A stretch of 64,000 nucleotides of DNA from Streptomyces sp. Y2F8-2 (lineage in GTDB: Bacteria > Actinomycetota > Actinomycetes > Streptomycetales > Streptomycetaceae), in the NCBI RefSeq assembly GCF_014905555.1, contig NZ_BNGS01000009.1, forward strand, positions 124,001 to 188,000, written 5' to 3'. The translations under genes were made by a program, and so were the position numbers. Position 1 is the first letter of the stretch; the number at the start of each line of letters is the position of its first letter. Under the pieces are notes generated by a model. That model made no database searches. It saw nothing but the letters and a program-made list of their open reading frames with translations, and had not been told where the DNA came from. Of the stretch, positions 18,548 through 26,628 are shown piece by piece.

Positions 18548-19683
18548 CCCCCGTCTTCCGTGTCGGCGAACACGCTGACGTTCGAGGGGTCCGCGGCGAG
18601 GTCCACGCGCTCGCCGAGGGCCGGGGCGCGACCGGCGGGCAGTTCCAGCCGTACGAGGTCGGTCTCCTCGCCACCGAGGGGCCGTACGGTGACCCGCACG
18701 AGGGTGCCGACGTAGGTGACCGTCTCGACGGTCCCGGTACAGAAGCCGGCGCCTGCGGGACACAGGAAGAGCCGGCCGGGCTGGACCGCCGCGCGCACCC
18801 GTGCGCCGCCCGGGGCGGTCTGCGGGCGGGCCTTGAGCAGGCCGCCGGTGTCGAGGCGTACGAGCACATGGTCGGTGGTCTGTTCCTCGACGCGGCCGGG
18901 GAGGAAGTTCGCCGCGCCGAGGAAGTCGGCGACGAAGGGGGTGCGGGGGCGCTCGAAGAGCTCCTGCGGGGTGTCGAACTGGTCGATCCGCCCGTCCCGC
19001 ATGACCGCGATGCGGTCGGAGAGGACGAGGGCCTCTTCCTGGTCGTGCGTCACATAGATGACGGTGAGGCCGAGTTCCTGCTGGATGCGCTTGATCTCGG
19101 TCTGGAGCTGGTCGCGCAGCTTCTTGTCGAGGGCACCGAGCGGCTCGTCCATGAGGATCACCGGGGGCCGGTAGACCAGGGCCCGGCACAACGCGACGCG
19201 CTGCTGCTGGCCACCGGACAGCTCACGCGGCCGGCGGCGGGCCATCTTCGACAGCCCGGCCATCTCCAGCGTCTCGCCGACCCGGCGGCGCTGCTCCGCC
19301 TTCGGCACACCGCGCAGTTGCAGCGGGAAGGCGACGTTCTCCCACACCGTCATGTGCGGGAAGAGCAGGTACTGCTGGAAGACGAAGCCCAGGCCGCGCT
19401 TCTGCGGGGCCAGGCGGGTCACGTCGTTGCCGCCGACGACGATGCTGCCGGAGTCCGGCTCGCAGAACCCGGCAATCATCATCAGGGTGGTGGTCTTGCC
19501 GGAGCCGGAGGACCCCAGGAAGGTGACGAACTCACCCGCCGCGATCTCCATGGAGACCTCGTCGACGGCCGTCACTCCCCCGTACGTCTTGCGAAGTCGC
19601 GTCACGGACAGGGGCTTGCCGCTGCCGGCCAGCGCCGTGGTGGCGGCCGGCGACAGCTCGGGCATCACGTGGGTCTCAGGCAT
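18544..19683 (-). CDS. ABC transporter ATP-binding protein, PotA type
   Basis: A 379-residue ATPase that energises the importer. Walker A GSSGSGKT is at residues 57-64, the Q loop at FVFQQY, signature LSGGQ at 155-159, Walker B VILMDE at 175-180 and the switch His in VTHDQEEA. A C-terminal TOBE-like regulatory domain (about 280-375) is typical of PotA/UgpC-type ATPases. Its ATG overlaps the solute-binding protein stop by eight bases. Confidence 0.94.
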   Translation of the reverse strand: MPETHVMPELSPAATTALAGSGKPLSVTRLRKTYGGVTAVDEVSMEIAAGEFVTFLGSSGSGKTTTLMMIAGFCEPDSGSIVVGGNDVTRLAPQKRGLGFVFQQYLLFPHMTVWENVAFPLQLRGVPKAEQRRRVGETLEMAGLSKMARRRPRELSGGQQQRVALCRALVYRPPVILMDEPLGALDKKLRDQLQTEIKRIQQELGLTVIYVTHDQEEALVLSDRIAVMRDGRIDQFDTPQELFERPRTPFVADFLGAANFLPGRVEEQTTDHVLVRLDTGGLLKARPQTAPGGARVRAAVQPGRLFLCPAGAGFCTGTVETVTYVGTLVRVTVRPLGGEETDLVRLELPAGRAPALGERVDLAADPSNVSVFADTEDGG

Positions 19684-20782
19684 GCGTCCACTCCTGCCAG
19701 CGCTTGGCCACCACGTCGTCGTTCTCGGCCCACCACTCGACGTCCATGTCGAAACCGGTCTTCAGGTGTTCCGGGGAACTGCCCAGGTTCGCGGCGATGG
19801 CCGGGGAAAGCTTCTTGTAGGCGGCGGGAACCGACGGGGCCATCGGGTACAGCTCGGCGTACGCCGCCTGCACCTCGGGGCGCAGCGCGAAGTCGATGAG
19901 CTGGTATGCGGCGTCCAGGTTGGCGGCGCCCTTGGGGATGCCGAAGGCGTTGCTCTGCCTGCGGGCGCCGTTCCACTGGTAGGCGAGCGGCGAACCCTGC
20001 TTGATGAGGGCGTCGAGGCGGCCGTGCCAGACGTCCGAGGCGACGACCTCCTTGCGGCCGAGCAGGACGCCGGGGAGGGCTCCGGTGTCCCAGTACTTCT
20101 TGATCGATCCCTTGATGTGGTCCAGGGACTTGAAGGCGCGGTCCAGGTCCAGGGGGTACAGCTTGTCCAGCGGCACCCCGTCGGCGAGCAGGGCGAACTC
20201 CAGCACGGGCCGGTCCGCGTCCAGGCCCTGGAGGGCACGGTCGCCAGGGAACGCCTTTACGTCCCAGAAGTCGGCCCAGGAGGAGGGTTTCTTCCCGCCC
20301 CAGACGTCGGTGCGGTACGCCATGACGCTGGCCCAGTAGTTCTTGCCGATGGCGTTGGGGGTGATCAGGGTCTTGGCGATGCCGGCGTTCTTGAAGTTCT
20401 TCAGCCGGTCGTAGTCCAGGTCCTCGGTGGCGCCCTCCTTCTTGAAGCGCAAGAAGTCGGACATGGAGTCGTCGATGACGTCGAACTGCGGGCGGCCCTG
20501 CTGGATCTGGGCGAGCATCTGCGCGTACTGGATGTTCACCACCTCGATCCGGATACCGGTCTCCTTGGTGAACGGCTCGTAGATCGCCTTCTGGTTGGCG
20601 TCGCCGTACGTGCCGCCGCTGTCGCGGACGACCAGCGTCTTGGAGTTCTTGCCACCGCCGGCGGCGACGGACCGGCTGGTGCCGGTGCCGCAGCCGCTGA
20701 GGGCGCTCGCGGCGGCGACACCCGCCGTGACCCCGCCTATTCCGCGCAGGAACAGTCTGCGGTCGATCCGGGCATCTTTCAT
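19676..20782 (-). CDS. Periplasmic-type solute-binding lipoprotein, PotD/SBP type
   Basis: A 368-residue extracellular binding protein tethered as a lipoprotein. The N-terminus has a twin-arginine motif (RRLFLRG, residues 8-14) and a lipobox ALSGC with Cys31 as lipidation site, so export by Tat before lipidation is likely. The mature domain (KTLVVRDSGGTYGDANQKAI onward) follows the spermidine/putrescine-binding fold. Ligand is a small cationic or zwitterionic amine by family; the exact one is not visible. It precedes the ATPase and is 72 bp after the second deacylase gene, the largest gap in the upper operon, so extra expression from a local promoter or mRNA processing is possible. Confidence 0.9.
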   Translation of the reverse strand: MKDARIDRRLFLRGIGGVTAGVAAASALSGCGTGTSRSVAAGGGKNSKTLVVRDSGGTYGDANQKAIYEPFTKETGIRIEVVNIQYAQMLAQIQQGRPQFDVIDDSMSDFLRFKKEGATEDLDYDRLKNFKNAGIAKTLITPNAIGKNYWASVMAYRTDVWGGKKPSSWADFWDVKAFPGDRALQGLDADRPVLEFALLADGVPLDKLYPLDLDRAFKSLDHIKGSIKKYWDTGALPGVLLGRKEVVASDVWHGRLDALIKQGSPLAYQWNGARRQSNAFGIPKGAANLDAAYQLIDFALRPEVQAAYAELYPMAPSVPAAYKKLSPAIAANLGSSPEHLKTGFDMDVEWWAENDDVVAKRWQEWTHA

Positions 20783-20854
20783 CGTGTGCCTCCTGATGGG
20801 CTGGCCGAGGGGAGCGGCCGGGGGAACGTGGGTAGGGGGCGGCTGGGAGGGTGT

Positions 20855-21922
20855 CTAGGGGCGGTGATCCGTCTCGTCGGGTGCGGCGCCCAGGCCGGGG
20901 GTCCGTAGGGTGTCGTGTCGCCGGGCCGTGTCGGGGTTCCACGGGACGGCCAGGGCGGCCAGCTCGTCGCCTTGGGTGACGGTGAGGCCGTGCATGGCGT
21001 AGAAGATCCGCCCGTCGGCCGGGGCGTGGACCGTGTGCTCACGGCCGTCGGCCGGGTCGACGATGCGGCCCAGGAGGTCGCCCTCCGCGACTTCGTCGAT
21101 GACGTCGGCGTCGAAGGAGAACTCCGGGTACCACAGGCCGGTGGCCTCGGCGGTGACTCCGGCGGACCAGACCCACTCCCGGACCGGCGTCGGGTCGGAG
21201 TCGTCCGGGTCCAGCACGCCCAGGTGGCGTAGTGCCCGGAGCAGGCCGTCGACGCGGCGGCGGGCCGTGGCGCCGTCACGCTGTCCGAGCTCGCCCACCT
21301 CGACGAGGACCGCCGAGATGCCCCGGCGGGCGGCGGCCGCGTGGCTGTTGCCGCCCTCGGCCTTCAGGCCGAGGATGACGTCCTCGACACCGAAGGACCC
21401 GGCCAGTTCGGCCGTCGCCTTGTCGAGGTCCGGGTCGCCGGTGAGGCGGTAGCCGACGAAGTCCCGCAGAACCTGGTCGATGCCGCCGCAGTGCAGGTCG
21501 ACGTAGACGTCGGCGCCGTCGACGAGGTGGGCGAAGAGCCAGGCGGCCAGGCGCTCGGTGGGGCCGCCGCCGGGGTCGCCGGGGAAGACGCGGTTGATGT
21601 TCACGCCGTCGACCGGGGAGACGTTGAGCCGCCCCTGGTACACGGCGGGAGGGTTGGCCACCGGACAGACGATCACCTGTCCGCGCACGTCGCCGGGTTC
21701 CAGTAGGGCCGTCAGGCGCGCGGCGGCGTCGATGGGCGTGAACTCGCCGCCGTGCACACCCGCGGTGATGACGACCCGGGGGCCGGGGCGGGTGCCGTTG
21801 ACCAGGGTCAGCGGGATGTCCACGGTGAGGGTGCCGAGGTCGGCCCGGACGGTGCCGCGGGCCTTGGTGCCGGGCCGGGCATCGAGGGAGCCGACGGAGA
21901 GGGTGGTGTTGTTCATGGTCAT
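20855..21922 (-). CDS. Succinylglutamate desuccinylase/aspartoacylase-family amidohydrolase (second copy, DoeB-like)
   Basis: A 355-residue zinc deacylase with the same architecture as 14374-15327 but clearly diverged: zinc ligands in AGVHGGEFTP and VDLHCGG, catalytic Glu in VLVEVGELG, NRVFPGDPGG loop and a C-terminal beta domain. It fits the group that includes N-alpha-acetyl-diaminobutyrate deacetylase of ectoine breakdown. The ATG at 21922 forms an ATGA overlap with the stop of the oxidase gene; a second ATG two codons later is possible. The C-terminal tail is Asp/His/Arg-rich and seems dispensable. Confidence 0.85.
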   Translation of the reverse strand: MTMNNTTLSVGSLDARPGTKARGTVRADLGTLTVDIPLTLVNGTRPGPRVVITAGVHGGEFTPIDAAARLTALLEPGDVRGQVIVCPVANPPAVYQGRLNVSPVDGVNINRVFPGDPGGGPTERLAAWLFAHLVDGADVYVDLHCGGIDQVLRDFVGYRLTGDPDLDKATAELAGSFGVEDVILGLKAEGGNSHAAAARRGISAVLVEVGELGQRDGATARRRVDGLLRALRHLGVLDPDDSDPTPVREWVWSAGVTAEATGLWYPEFSFDADVIDEVAEGDLLGRIVDPADGREHTVHAPADGRIFYAMHGLTVTQGDELAALAVPWNPDTARRHDTLRTPGLGAAPDETDHRP

Positions 21923-23055
21923 GCCTCCGTGCGGCCGACGGTGGAGATGAAGTCGACGGGCTGCGGCGAGGCGCCGTCCAGGGCGAGGTCGGCCGCGATG
22001 TCTCCGAAGGCGGGCGAGAGCTTGAAGCCGTGGCCGGAGAAGCCGGCGAGCAGGATCACGTTCTCGGCGCCGGGGAGTGGGCCGACCAGTGGACGGCTGC
22101 TCTCGGTGTAGCCCTCCATGTAGACGGAGAGGCGGGTCGGATCCGGGTGCAGATCCGGCATGTGACGGCCGATCAACTCGCTGAAGATCTCCAGCTCCTC
22201 CGGCTGCACCGTCCGGTCCAGCTGGTTGGGGTCGCCCGCAAGCCGGTGCAGGGCGCGGGAGAGACCGAGCTTGACGGAGATGCCGTCCGGGGACGGCAGG
22301 CCGTAGCAGTGCGTGGGTGCCGTACGGATGAAGGCGGGGCGCTCCTCGCCGAACCAGGCGTCGGTGGTGGGCACGTACCAGGCGCTGACGAGGCGGCGGA
22401 CCTCCACGTCCCACGGCAGGTCGGGCAACAGGTCGTTGACCCAGGGACCGGGGGTGACGACGGCGGTGTCGAAGCGTTCGCTGCCGGCGTCGGTGCGGAC
22501 CTCGACACCGTTCGCGACGGGGACGATCTCCCGGACGGTGGTGTAGCGGTGGATCACGGCGCCCAGCTGCTGGGCGCGGCGGGCGGCGGTCTGGATGGTC
22601 AGCTCGGGGCGGATGAAGCCCGCGCGGCGGTCGAGCACGGCCGCGTCGCCGTCCTCGATCCGGTACTGCGGGAAGCGCTTGGCGAGCGACTCGGCGTCGA
22701 GCACCTCGTGGTCGAGGTCGTGCTCCGCGATGGACTCCAGGACGGTGGCCATCTGATGGTGCTCCGTCGGGCCCATGAGCAGACACCCGGTCAGGCGGCG
22801 CAGCTCGCGGCCGGTGTCCTGCTGGAGCTGCTGCCAAAGGGCGTCGGCGTGCTTGAGCAGCGGGACGTAGCGGGAGTCCTCGAAGTGGGCGCTGCGGAAG
22901 ATCCGGGTCTCGCCGCCTGCGGCGCTGCGGTCGTGGCCCGGGGCGAACCGGTCGTAGCCGACGACCTCGGCGCCGCGGGCCGCCAGCCGCCAGGCGGCCT
23001 GGCTGCCCATCGTTCCGACGCCGACGACGGCGACACGCTTCCTGGCAGCTGACAC
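21919..23055 (-). CDS. Sarcosine oxidase-like / N-methyl amino acid oxidase (MSOX/SolA family)
   Basis: A 378-residue monomeric flavoprotein oxidase. The FAD-binding motif GVGTMGSQAAWRLAARG is at the N-terminus and FSGHGFKLSPAFGDIAADL at the C-terminus matches monomeric sarcosine oxidase and N-methyltryptophan oxidase; the group normally holds FAD covalently. It would demethylate or oxidatively open a secondary amine, giving aldehyde and H2O2. The GTG at 23053-23055 is preferred because AAAGGAAAG precedes it at normal distance and the family motif begins shortly after. It is the first gene of the 13-kb operon and is divergent from the IclR pair. Confidence 0.88.
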   Translation of the reverse strand: MSAARKRVAVVGVGTMGSQAAWRLAARGAEVVGYDRFAPGHDRSAAGGETRIFRSAHFEDSRYVPLLKHADALWQQLQQDTGRELRRLTGCLLMGPTEHHQMATVLESIAEHDLDHEVLDAESLAKRFPQYRIEDGDAAVLDRRAGFIRPELTIQTAARRAQQLGAVIHRYTTVREIVPVANGVEVRTDAGSERFDTAVVTPGPWVNDLLPDLPWDVEVRRLVSAWYVPTTDAWFGEERPAFIRTAPTHCYGLPSPDGISVKLGLSRALHRLAGDPNQLDRTVQPEELEIFSELIGRHMPDLHPDPTRLSVYMEGYTESSRPLVGPLPGAENVILLAGFSGHGFKLSPAFGDIAADLALDGASPQPVDFISTVGRTEA

Positions 23056-23214
23056 AGGACTTTCCTTTCGTATCGCCGGGGCGCATGCTGGCCCCCCGAC
23101 GTGAGGCTGTTCGATTCGAGGTGGTTTGGACGGGAGCCGGGCCTTTCGGAAGCCCGTGCCTCGCACCGTCGCGTCTCGGAGTTCCGGCTCACATCGTCGG
23201 GATCTCCGGCGAGC

Positions 23215-23252
23215 CATGCCACATTGTGGAACGCTGTGCTAGAATCTGGCAC
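23215..23252. promoter_or_regulatory. Putative IclR-type operator/promoter, copy 1
   Basis: Two adjacent dyads lie between the divergent operon and the first IclR gene: CCACATTGTGG (23219-23229, perfect) and GTGCTAGAATCTGGCAC (23236-23252, near perfect). TAGAAT inside the second looks like a -10 hexamer, so occupancy would block transcription. The same block recurs before the second IclR gene with the same 17-bp spacing. Confidence 0.6.
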
Positions 23253-23328
23253 AGAGAATGGCAGTGGCCCAGAGGGGAGTCAAGAGGGTGTCCAGCAGTA
23301 ATTTCGAGGATTAACAGGGGGAAACCGG

Positions 23329-24081
23329 ATGGAAATGAAGAGCGTCACCAGGTCACTGCGGATCCTGGAGGCGGTCGCCCAGCATCAGCCGGTCACCGTC
23401 GGGGAGTTGACGAAGCTCTTCGGACTTCCGAAGTCGACGGTGCAGCGCACCCTGGTCACGCTCAACGAGGCGGGGTGGCTCCGGGCGAACCGCAGGGACA
23501 CCACCCGCTGGGAGATCGGCGCCCGTGTCCTCGCCGTACGGCCCGCCGCCCTCCAGGGATCCAGCCTGTTCGCCGCCGCCCGCGAGCCCATGATCCGGCT
23601 CCGCGACGCGCTGAACGAGACCATCCACCTCTCCGTACCCGACGCACTCCAGTGCATGGTCGTGGTGGACCGCGTGGACTGCGACCACGCCGTACGGACC
23701 TTCCACGCCATCGGCGCCACCTCACCCCTGCACGCCACCGCCGCCGGGCGTGCCGTCCTCGCCCACCTTCCGAAGCAGGACATCGAGGAACTCATCGCCC
23801 GGGGGCTGGAGCGCTTCAGCGACACGACCCCCGCCGACCCCGACGAGCTGCGCGCCGAGCTGGACCGGGTCCGCGCGGACGGCTACGCGGTCAACCGGAA
23901 CCAGTACCGGCCGGGCGTCTGCGCCCTCGCCGCGCCCGTGCTCGACGAGAGCGGCACACCGCTGGCCGCCGTGGCCATCTCGATGCCCGATTCCCGGTAC
24001 GCCGCCGACCGGGTGCCCGAGTGGGGTCGCCTCGTCTCCGACGCGGTCACGGAGATCACCGGACGCCTGACGGGCGCCTGA
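23329..24081 (+). CDS. IclR-family transcriptional regulator (copy 1)
   Basis: A 250-residue regulator with an N-terminal winged helix-turn-helix (about residues 5-60, including LTKLFGLPKSTVQRTLVTL) and a C-terminal IclR effector domain (about 75-245). It is divergent from the amine-catabolic operon and is the obvious candidate to control it. The first 140 residues are almost identical to the next gene, 994 bp downstream, while the effector half differs. Effector-domain divergence suggests the two proteins sense different ligands while reading the same DNA site. Confidence 0.92.
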   Translation: MEMKSVTRSLRILEAVAQHQPVTVGELTKLFGLPKSTVQRTLVTLNEAGWLRANRRDTTRWEIGARVLAVRPAALQGSSLFAAAREPMIRLRDALNETIHLSVPDALQCMVVVDRVDCDHAVRTFHAIGATSPLHATAAGRAVLAHLPKQDIEELIARGLERFSDTTPADPDELRAELDRVRADGYAVNRNQYRPGVCALAAPVLDESGTPLAAVAISMPDSRYAADRVPEWGRLVSDAVTEITGRLTGA

Positions 24082-24134
24082 GCGGAAGGGCAGGGTCCGA
24101 CAGCCTTCCCGCATCCGACAGCCTTCCGCCGGCC

Positions 24135-24172
24135 AGGGTCGGCTCGCACGCGCCGGCGTGGGGGCCGACCCT
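24135..24172 (+). terminator. Long stem-loop after the first IclR gene
   Basis: AGGGTCGGC (24135-24143) pairs with GCCGACCCT (24164-24172), and inside the loop CACGC pairs with GCGTG. It lies 54 bp after the stop codon and separates the two IclR genes. Confidence 0.7.
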
Positions 24173-24210
24173 GGGCACTGCCCACGGCAAGCCCAGCCCT
24201 GTGCGCAACC

Positions 24211-24248
24211 CATGCCATATTGTGGAACAGCGTGCTAGAATCCGGCAC
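24211..24248. promoter_or_regulatory. Putative IclR-type operator/promoter, copy 2
   Basis: CCATATTGTGG (24215-24225) and GTGCTAGAATCCGGCAC (24232-24248) repeat the arrangement seen at 23219-23252, including the TAGAAT hexamer and the 17-bp distance. Retention of the block over both copies supports a functional operator, probably for autoregulation and cross-regulation. Confidence 0.6.
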
Positions 24249-24322
24249 GATCATGCCTGCGACTCCGGAAGGGGGTCAAGAGGGTGAGCACCACGAAGCC
24301 GCGCAACTGACGGGGGCACCGC

Positions 24323-25072
24323 ATGGAGATGAAGAGCGTCACCAGGTCGCTACGCATCCTGGAGGCGGTCGCCAAGCACCAGCCCGTGACCGTGGGAGAG
24401 CTGACGAAGCTGTTCGGCCTGCCCAAATCGACCGTGCAGCGCACCCTGGTCACGCTCAACGAGGCGGGGTGGCTCCGGGCGAACCGCAGGGACACCACCC
24501 GCTGGGAGATCGGCGCCCGTGTCCTCGCCGTACGGCCCGCCGCCCTCCAGGGATCCAGCCTGTTCGCCGCCGCCCGCGAGCCCATGATCCGGCTCCGCGA
24601 CGCGCTGAACGAGACCATCCACCTCTCCGTGCCCGACGCCCTGCAGGGCATGGTCGTGGTGGACCGCGTGGACTGCGACCACGCGGTACGGACCTTCCAC
24701 GCCATCGGCGACACCTCACCCCTGCACGCCACGGCCACCGGCCACGCGGTTCTCGCCCACCTTCCGAAGTCCGAGGTCGACGAGTTCACGGCGGGCACGC
24801 TCGAGGGTTACGGCGAGGAGACCATCACCGACCCGGTGGAGCTGCGCGCGGAACTCCGCCGGGTGAAAGACCGGGGATACGCCGTCAACCACAACCAGTA
24901 CCTCCAGGGGGTCTGTGCCATCGCGGCCCCTGTCCTGGACGGCGACGGCGTACCCCTGGCCGCCGTGGCCGTCTCCCTGCCCGACGCCCGCTTCGAACCC
25001 GGCCGACTGGCAGAGCTGGGCCGTCTGGTGACCGAGACCGCGGCGGAAATCACCGCCCGCCACCTGCGCTGA
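24323..25072 (+). CDS. IclR-family transcriptional regulator (copy 2)
   Basis: A 249-residue paralogue of the preceding gene. The winged-helix half differs at only one residue (Lys18 for Gln18) over the first 100, with long runs of identical DNA, for example 24452-24632 against 23458-23638. After about residue 140 the effector domain shares only scattered residues. This mosaic suggests duplication followed by selection for a new ligand pocket, or recent gene conversion of the N-terminal half. It is convergent with the gabD-like gene. Confidence 0.92.
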   Translation: MEMKSVTRSLRILEAVAKHQPVTVGELTKLFGLPKSTVQRTLVTLNEAGWLRANRRDTTRWEIGARVLAVRPAALQGSSLFAAAREPMIRLRDALNETIHLSVPDALQGMVVVDRVDCDHAVRTFHAIGDTSPLHATATGHAVLAHLPKSEVDEFTAGTLEGYGEETITDPVELRAELRRVKDRGYAVNHNQYLQGVCAIAAPVLDGDGVPLAAVAVSLPDARFEPGRLAELGRLVTETAAEITARHLR

Positions 25073-25103
25073 GAACGAGAGACGCGAGCCGACCGCCCCC
25101 CGG

Positions 25104-25132
25104 GCCCGGCCTCGAGGACTGTTCGGCCGGGC
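25104..25132. terminator. Stem-loop between convergent IclR and gabD-like genes
   Basis: GCCCGGCC (25104-25111) and GGCCGGGC (25125-25132) form an 8-bp stem with a 13-nt loop in the 116-bp gap between convergent genes. Confidence 0.55.
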
Positions 25133-25188
25133 GCGGGGCGGCCCGCGCGGCGTGCGAAGTGGCGAATGTCAGGGCAGGACTGCCGCCG

Positions 25189-26628
25189 TCATCGCACGGG
25201 CACCGCCAGGTACTGGTACTCCAGGTACTCGTCGATCCCCACCCGGCCCCCCTCGCGGCCGAGCCCGGACTGCTTGACGCCGCCGAACGGCGCGGCCGGG
25301 TTGGAGACGAGGCCGGTGTTGAGGCCGACCATGCCCACTTCTAGGCGCTCGCTGACGCGCAGGGCACGGTCGAGGCCCTCGGTGAAGACGTAACCGACCA
25401 GTCCCCAGGGGGTGTCGTTGGCGCGGCGGACGACCTCGCCCTCGTCGTCGAAGGTGAGGATCGCCGCCACGGGGCCGAAGATCTCCGTGTCCATCAGTCG
25501 GCTGTCAGGGGCCACATCGGTGAGCACGGTCGGCGGGTAGAAGCAGCCGGGGCCCTCGGGAGTGCGGCCGCCGACGAGCACCCGCGCACCGCGCTGCACC
25601 GCGTCGGCGACCAGCTCCTCGACCTTGGCACGTCCGGCCCTGTCGATCAGCGGTCCGACATCGACGCCGTCCCGGGTGCCGGGGCCGACCACCAGCGCGC
25701 CCATGCGCTCGGCGAGGCGCCGCCCGAACTCCTGCGCCACCGACCGGTGCACGAAGAAACGGTTCGCGGCCGTGCACGCCTCGCCCATGTTGCGCATCTT
25801 GGCCACCATCGCGCCGTCCACGGCCTTGTCCAGGTCGGCGTCCTCGAAGACGATGAACGGCGCGTTGCCGCCCAGCTCCATCGAGGTCCGTACGACCGTG
25901 TCTGCGCACTGGGCCAGCAGGAGCCGCCCGACCTGCGTGGAGCCGGTGAAGGAGAGCTTGCGTATACGCCCACCGCGCAGGAGCGGTTCGCACACCTCCC
26001 CCGCACGGGACGTCGTGACGACGTTGAGCACGCCGTCCGGCAGTCCGGCCTCCTTGAGGATCGCGGCGAGCGCCAGGCTGGACAGAGGGGTCTGCGGGGC
26101 CGGCTTGAGCACCATCGTGCAGCCCGCGGCGACCGCCGGGCCGATCTTGCGGGTGCCCATCGCCAGAGGGAAGTTCCACGGGGTGATCAGCAGGCAGGGG
26201 CCGACCGGGCGACGGCAGAGCAGCATGCGGTTGCGGCCGTCGGGCAGGGTGGCGAGGCCACCGTCGATGCGGACGGCCTCCTCGGAGAACCAGCGGAAGA
26301 ACTCCGCCGCGTACGCCACCTCTCCCCTGGCCTCGGCCAGCGGCTTGCCCATCTCGGCGGTCATCAGGTGCGCGAGCTCGTCGGTGCGCTCGAGGATGAT
26401 CTCGTACGCGCGCCGCAGGATCTCACTGCGTACCCGCGGTGCCGTACGGGCCCATTCCTCCTGGGCCTGCACGGCCGCGTCCTCCGCGAGCCGCGCGTCC
26501 TTGGGCCCCGCGTCGGCGACGTGACAGAGGATCTCGCCTGTAGCGGGGTCGTCGACGGGCATGGTGGCGCCGTCCGCGGCGTCCACCCAGGCACCGCCGA
26601 TGAACAACTGCGTGGGTGTGTCGGTCAT
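25189..26628 (-). CDS. gabD: Succinate-semialdehyde dehydrogenase-like ALDH
   Basis: A 479-residue ALDH of the GabD branch: N-terminal QLFIGGAWVDAADG, active-site lead-in TPWNFPLAMGTRKIGPA, Glu in MELGGNAPF, catalytic Cys in NMGEACTAANRF, and the C-terminal PFGGVKQSGLGREGG. It would oxidise succinate semialdehyde to succinate, completing 4-aminobutyrate breakdown started by the gabT-like gene of the same operon. Its ATG overlaps the dehydrogenase stop upstream (ATGA). The GabD assignment is by family and context. Confidence 0.88.
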   Translation of the reverse strand: MTDTPTQLFIGGAWVDAADGATMPVDDPATGEILCHVADAGPKDARLAEDAAVQAQEEWARTAPRVRSEILRRAYEIILERTDELAHLMTAEMGKPLAEARGEVAYAAEFFRWFSEEAVRIDGGLATLPDGRNRMLLCRRPVGPCLLITPWNFPLAMGTRKIGPAVAAGCTMVLKPAPQTPLSSLALAAILKEAGLPDGVLNVVTTSRAGEVCEPLLRGGRIRKLSFTGSTQVGRLLLAQCADTVVRTSMELGGNAPFIVFEDADLDKAVDGAMVAKMRNMGEACTAANRFFVHRSVAQEFGRRLAERMGALVVGPGTRDGVDVGPLIDRAGRAKVEELVADAVQRGARVLVGGRTPEGPGCFYPPTVLTDVAPDSRLMDTEIFGPVAAILTFDDEGEVVRRANDTPWGLVGYVFTEGLDRALRVSERLEVGMVGLNTGLVSNPAAPFGGVKQSGLGREGGRVGIDEYLEYQYLAVPVR

